Origin: Bathyarchaeum sp965602795
GTDB lineage: Archaea > Thermoproteota > Bathyarchaeia > Bathyarchaeales > Bathyarchaeaceae
NCBI GenBank assembly: GCA_965602795.1
Contig: CBFCZR010000083.1
Location: 1 to 7,191 of the forward strand
DNA length: 7,191 nt
Direction of reading: 5' to 3'
Part shown: positions 6,185 to 7,191 of the stretch, piece after piece
Position numbering within the stretch: position 1 is the first letter of the stretch
Layout of the letters: each line of letters opens with the position of its first letter
Notes under the pieces: model-generated
What the model was told of the DNA's origin: nothing
The model's input: the letters and a program-made list of their open reading frames with translations, nothing else
Databases searched by the model: none
Made by a program: the position numbers and the translations under genes

Positions 6185-6186
6185 AA

Positions 6187-6471
6187 TTAGCCTCCGCCCA
6201 CCGGAGGAAGAATCGCAACTATGTCTCCTTGTTTCAGTTTTGTGTCAAAGCCTTGCAGAACGTTAATGTTTTTGCCGTTTACGAGAAACGACAGGAAATC
6301 TTGCACCTTTCCCTTCTTGTTGTAGATGTATTCTCTGAATTTTTTGCCGTATTTCTCAGCCAATAATGTGATTAGCTCATCGATTGTGATGCTGTTTTGC
6401 AGCTGGATTGTTTCTATGTTTTTGCCTGTTATTTCCCGTAGTGTGGTGAAGAACTTGACTTCGACTTTCAT
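6187..6471 (-). CDS. MoaD/ThiS-family ubiquitin-like sulfur carrier or SAMP-like modifier
   Basis: The 94-residue product fits the archaeal MoaD-like beta-grasp family in length and pattern. It opens with the strand VEVKFFTTLREITGK (3-17). A helix IDELITLLAEKYG (29-41) follows, then FLVNGKNIN (62-70), LKQGDIVAILPP (79-90) and the terminal Gly-Gly-Gly (92-94). The last Gly is the residue that E1-like enzymes (MoeB/UbaA type) adenylate and convert to a thiocarboxylate, or attach to target lysines in SAMPylation. Whether it serves molybdopterin synthesis, tRNA thiolation or protein tagging cannot be decided, as no moaE, E1-like or moa gene is in the window. Its 3' end faces that of the methylthiotransferase with 2 bp between, so the two are not co-transcribed. 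Confidence 0.88.
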   Translation of the reverse strand: MKVEVKFFTTLREITGKNIETIQLQNSITIDELITLLAEKYGKKFREYIYNKKGKVQDFLSFLVNGKNINVLQGFDTKLKQGDIVAILPPVGGG

Positions 6472-6500
6472 TTGTTTTCTATTCCTATTTTTGGGGGGCG

Positions 6501-6510
6501 AAATTTATTC
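6501..6510 (-). promoter_or_regulatory. TATA-like box of the MoaD-like gene
   Basis: GAATAAATTT on the minus strand would start transcription near 6479, leaving a leader of only about 8 nt before ATG 6471. No Shine-Dalgarno is seen, consistent with a near-leaderless mRNA. Confidence 0.4.
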
Positions 6511-6546
6511 TATTCTATATTTGCGGATTAGGTATGTTAGATTAAA

Positions 6547-6554
6547 CTTAAATA
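6547..6554 (+). promoter_or_regulatory. TATA-like box of tRNA-Asn
   Basis: CTTAAATA, preceded by GATTAAA, lies about 50 nt before the tRNA. It predicts a precursor with roughly 25 nt of 5' leader. It is divergent from the MoaD-like promoter. Confidence 0.4.
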
Positions 6555-6601
6555 GAGCCACAAATTCTCAGAATAGCGACACCACTCAACTTGTTGATTG
6601 A

Positions 6602-6678
6602 GCCGCCGTAGCTCAGTTCGGTAGAGCAACGGGCTGTTAACTCGTGGGTCGAAGGTTCGAGTCCTTCCGGCGGCGCCA
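6602..6678 (+). tRNA. tRNA-Asn (anticodon GTT), CCA encoded
   Basis: The cloverleaf is complete. Acceptor GCCGCCG (6602-6608) pairs with CGGCGGC (6668-6674). The D-stem is GCTC/GAGC, the anticodon stem ACGGG/CTCGT (one G-T pair) around loop CTGTTAA, and the T-arm GAAGG-TTCGAGT-CCTTC. The anticodon GTT is at 6636-6638 and reads AAC/AAU. The discriminator is G6675, as expected for Asn, and CCA is encoded at 6676-6678. There is no intron. A37 is present, so this tRNA is a natural t6A substrate. A short T-tract (CTTTTCT) shortly after it may end transcription. Confidence 0.98.
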
Positions 6679-6728
6679 CAGACTTTTCTACATATCAAAC
6701 AATAGAACAAGCGGATGATATGTTTCGG

Positions 6729-6863
6729 TCACTCTTTTTCATCTTCGGATTTTTCGTCTATTTTGCGTGGTCCAGCATCTTTTGGTTTTATCAGCTCCAG
6801 TATGGCCGGCAACAGGAGGATGAATATGAATGCGGCTATGACTATAACCAAAAATATTAGCAT
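6729..6863 (-). CDS. Small single-helix membrane protein, 44 residues
   Basis: The frame encodes 44 residues: one strongly hydrophobic segment at about 2-22 (MLIFLVIVIAAF onward, ending LLLPAIL), then a charged tail, IKPKDAGPRKIDEKSEDEKE. The split between an uninterrupted Ile/Leu/Val helix and a Lys/Asp/Glu-rich tail is unlike random sequence and supports a real small membrane protein. I do not recognise its family. ATG 6863 is taken as the start; GTG 6872, three codons upstream in frame, is also possible. No clear Shine-Dalgarno is seen. Candidate TATA-like boxes lie at 6903-6910 and 6921-6930. It points toward the tRNA gene and stands alone. Confidence 0.6.
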   Translation of the reverse strand: MLIFLVIVIAAFIFILLLPAILELIKPKDAGPRKIDEKSEDEKE

Positions 6864-6920
6864 GTAATGCACTGAAGTCAGATTCACGAACAAGGTGTTT
6901 TTGTTTTATCGGTTATCTGC

Positions 6921-6930
6921 ACATATAATA
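6921..6930 (-). promoter_or_regulatory. Possible TATA box of the 44-residue gene
   Basis: TATTATATGT on the minus strand would start transcription near 6900, about 37 nt before the ATG. GATAAAAC at 6910-6903 is a nearer alternative. Confidence 0.3.
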
Positions 6931-6988
6931 CTATGGTTGGTTATGCTTAGTTTTTCAGAAAAAAGACTGCTTTCAACAATGTACCTCT

Positions 6989-7002
6989 ATTAGGCTCCTA
7001 AT
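6989..7002. repeat. 14-bp palindrome
   Basis: ATTAGGCTCCTAAT has perfect 6-bp arms around CT. It could be an operator or occur by chance; no neighbouring gene start makes its role clear. Confidence 0.35.
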
Positions 7003-7129
7003 ATGAATGTGGATGTGGGAATTTTGTTTCCGTTACGGCTTAATCTTAGAGAAGCGATGGGTGGATAGCATCAATAAAAAAGTTTTTCGAAACAAAAAAT
7101 ATGCGTGGATGGTAACCCGTAAGCTTCTT

Positions 7130-7179
7130 GTCAAAGTTTCTTGACCAGCCAGAGATACTTTTGGTCAAGGTTTCTTGAC
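7130..7179. repeat. Two near-identical 16-bp palindromic repeats, 34 bp apart
   Basis: GTCAAAGTTTCTTGAC (7130-7145) and GTCAAGGTTTCTTGAC (7164-7179) differ at one base. Each is an inverted repeat, GTCAA...TTGAC, with a six-base centre. The starts are 34 bp apart, close to three helical turns, as in paired operator sites. Only two copies are visible before the window ends. Confidence 0.6.
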
Positions 7180-7191
7180 AAAAACTCTTTT

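Larger units (their letters stand above)
6864..7191. other. Non-coding stretch to the right edge
   Basis: I find no open frame with a convincing protein or RNA gene here. It holds the presumed promoter of the 44-residue gene, a 14-bp palindrome (6989-7002) and the repeated palindromes at 7130-7179. It is A/T rich, and may be the upstream region of a gene beyond the right edge. Confidence 0.6.

Noticed and set aside
6326..6601. 91-codon plus-strand frame across the MoaD-like gene and the tRNA promoter
   Set aside because: It is antisense to MoaD and reaches into promoter sequence, and it matches no family.
6705..6730. C/D-box small RNA after tRNA-Asn
   Set aside because: GGATGATATG resembles a C box but misses its last bases, and no D box or guide layout follows.
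7003..7068. 21-codon frame MNVDVGILF...
   Set aside because: It is too short, has no Shine-Dalgarno and shows no domain or composition signal.
7130..7191. Start of a CRISPR array
   Set aside because: Only two 16-bp palindromes at 34-bp spacing are seen, leaving an 18-bp gap, too short for a spacer, and no cas gene is nearby.

Overview
The window looks archaeal, most likely from a TACK-type lineage such as Bathyarchaeia; the phylum is inferred from general resemblance, not proven. The signs are an archaeal-type MetRS, an archaeal/eukaryotic-type (CDKAL1-like) t6A methylthiotransferase, an archaeal MoaD-like protein, A/T-rich TATA-like boxes about 20-30 nt before several starts, few Shine-Dalgarno sequences, a tRNA-Asn with encoded CCA, and a CTP-dependent polyprenol-kinase-type membrane domain fused to a HAD phosphatase domain. 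No insertion sequence, phage gene, CRISPR array or rRNA was seen.

Layout. 1-1124 (minus): HAD hydrolase fused to a SEC59/VTE5-like membrane kinase domain, cut by the left edge. 1309-1734 (minus): unrecognised four-helix membrane protein. 1947-3623 (plus): methionyl-tRNA synthetase, followed after one base by a PHP-family metallohydrolase (3625-4284). 4300-4648 (minus): a two-gene unit with a short ribbon-helix-helix (RHH) regulator, whose N-terminus looks frameshifted, and a 63-residue acidic protein. 4871-6184 (plus): radical-SAM tRNA methylthiotransferase. 6187-6471 (minus): MoaD/ThiS-like sulfur carrier or modifier ending in Gly-Gly-Gly. 6602-6678 (plus): tRNA-Asn(GTT). 6729-6863 (minus): 44-residue single-helix membrane protein. 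6864-7191: no supported gene, but two kinds of short palindrome, one of them duplicated at the right edge.

How the parts relate. Three loci concern translation: MetRS, the t6A-thiolating enzyme, and a tRNA-Asn that decodes AAY and keeps A37, the kind of tRNA that carries t6A. The MoaD-like protein may belong to sulfur transfer or protein modification. MetRS and PHP are probably co-transcribed. The RHH gene and its acidic partner look like a small self-regulated operon: a 14-bp palindrome abuts its TATA-like box.

Most deserving of a second look: (1) an apparent 2-nt frameshift in an AC repeat of the RHH gene; (2) the RHH/acidic-protein pair and its candidate operator; (3) the HAD-kinase fusion with Glu in place of the second motif-I Asp; (4) a MetRS start that disagrees with its Shine-Dalgarno; (5) a pair of near-identical palindromes at 7130-7179. 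I see no clearly new defence or mobile system. The RHH pair and the HAD-kinase fusion are the nearest to undescribed systems.
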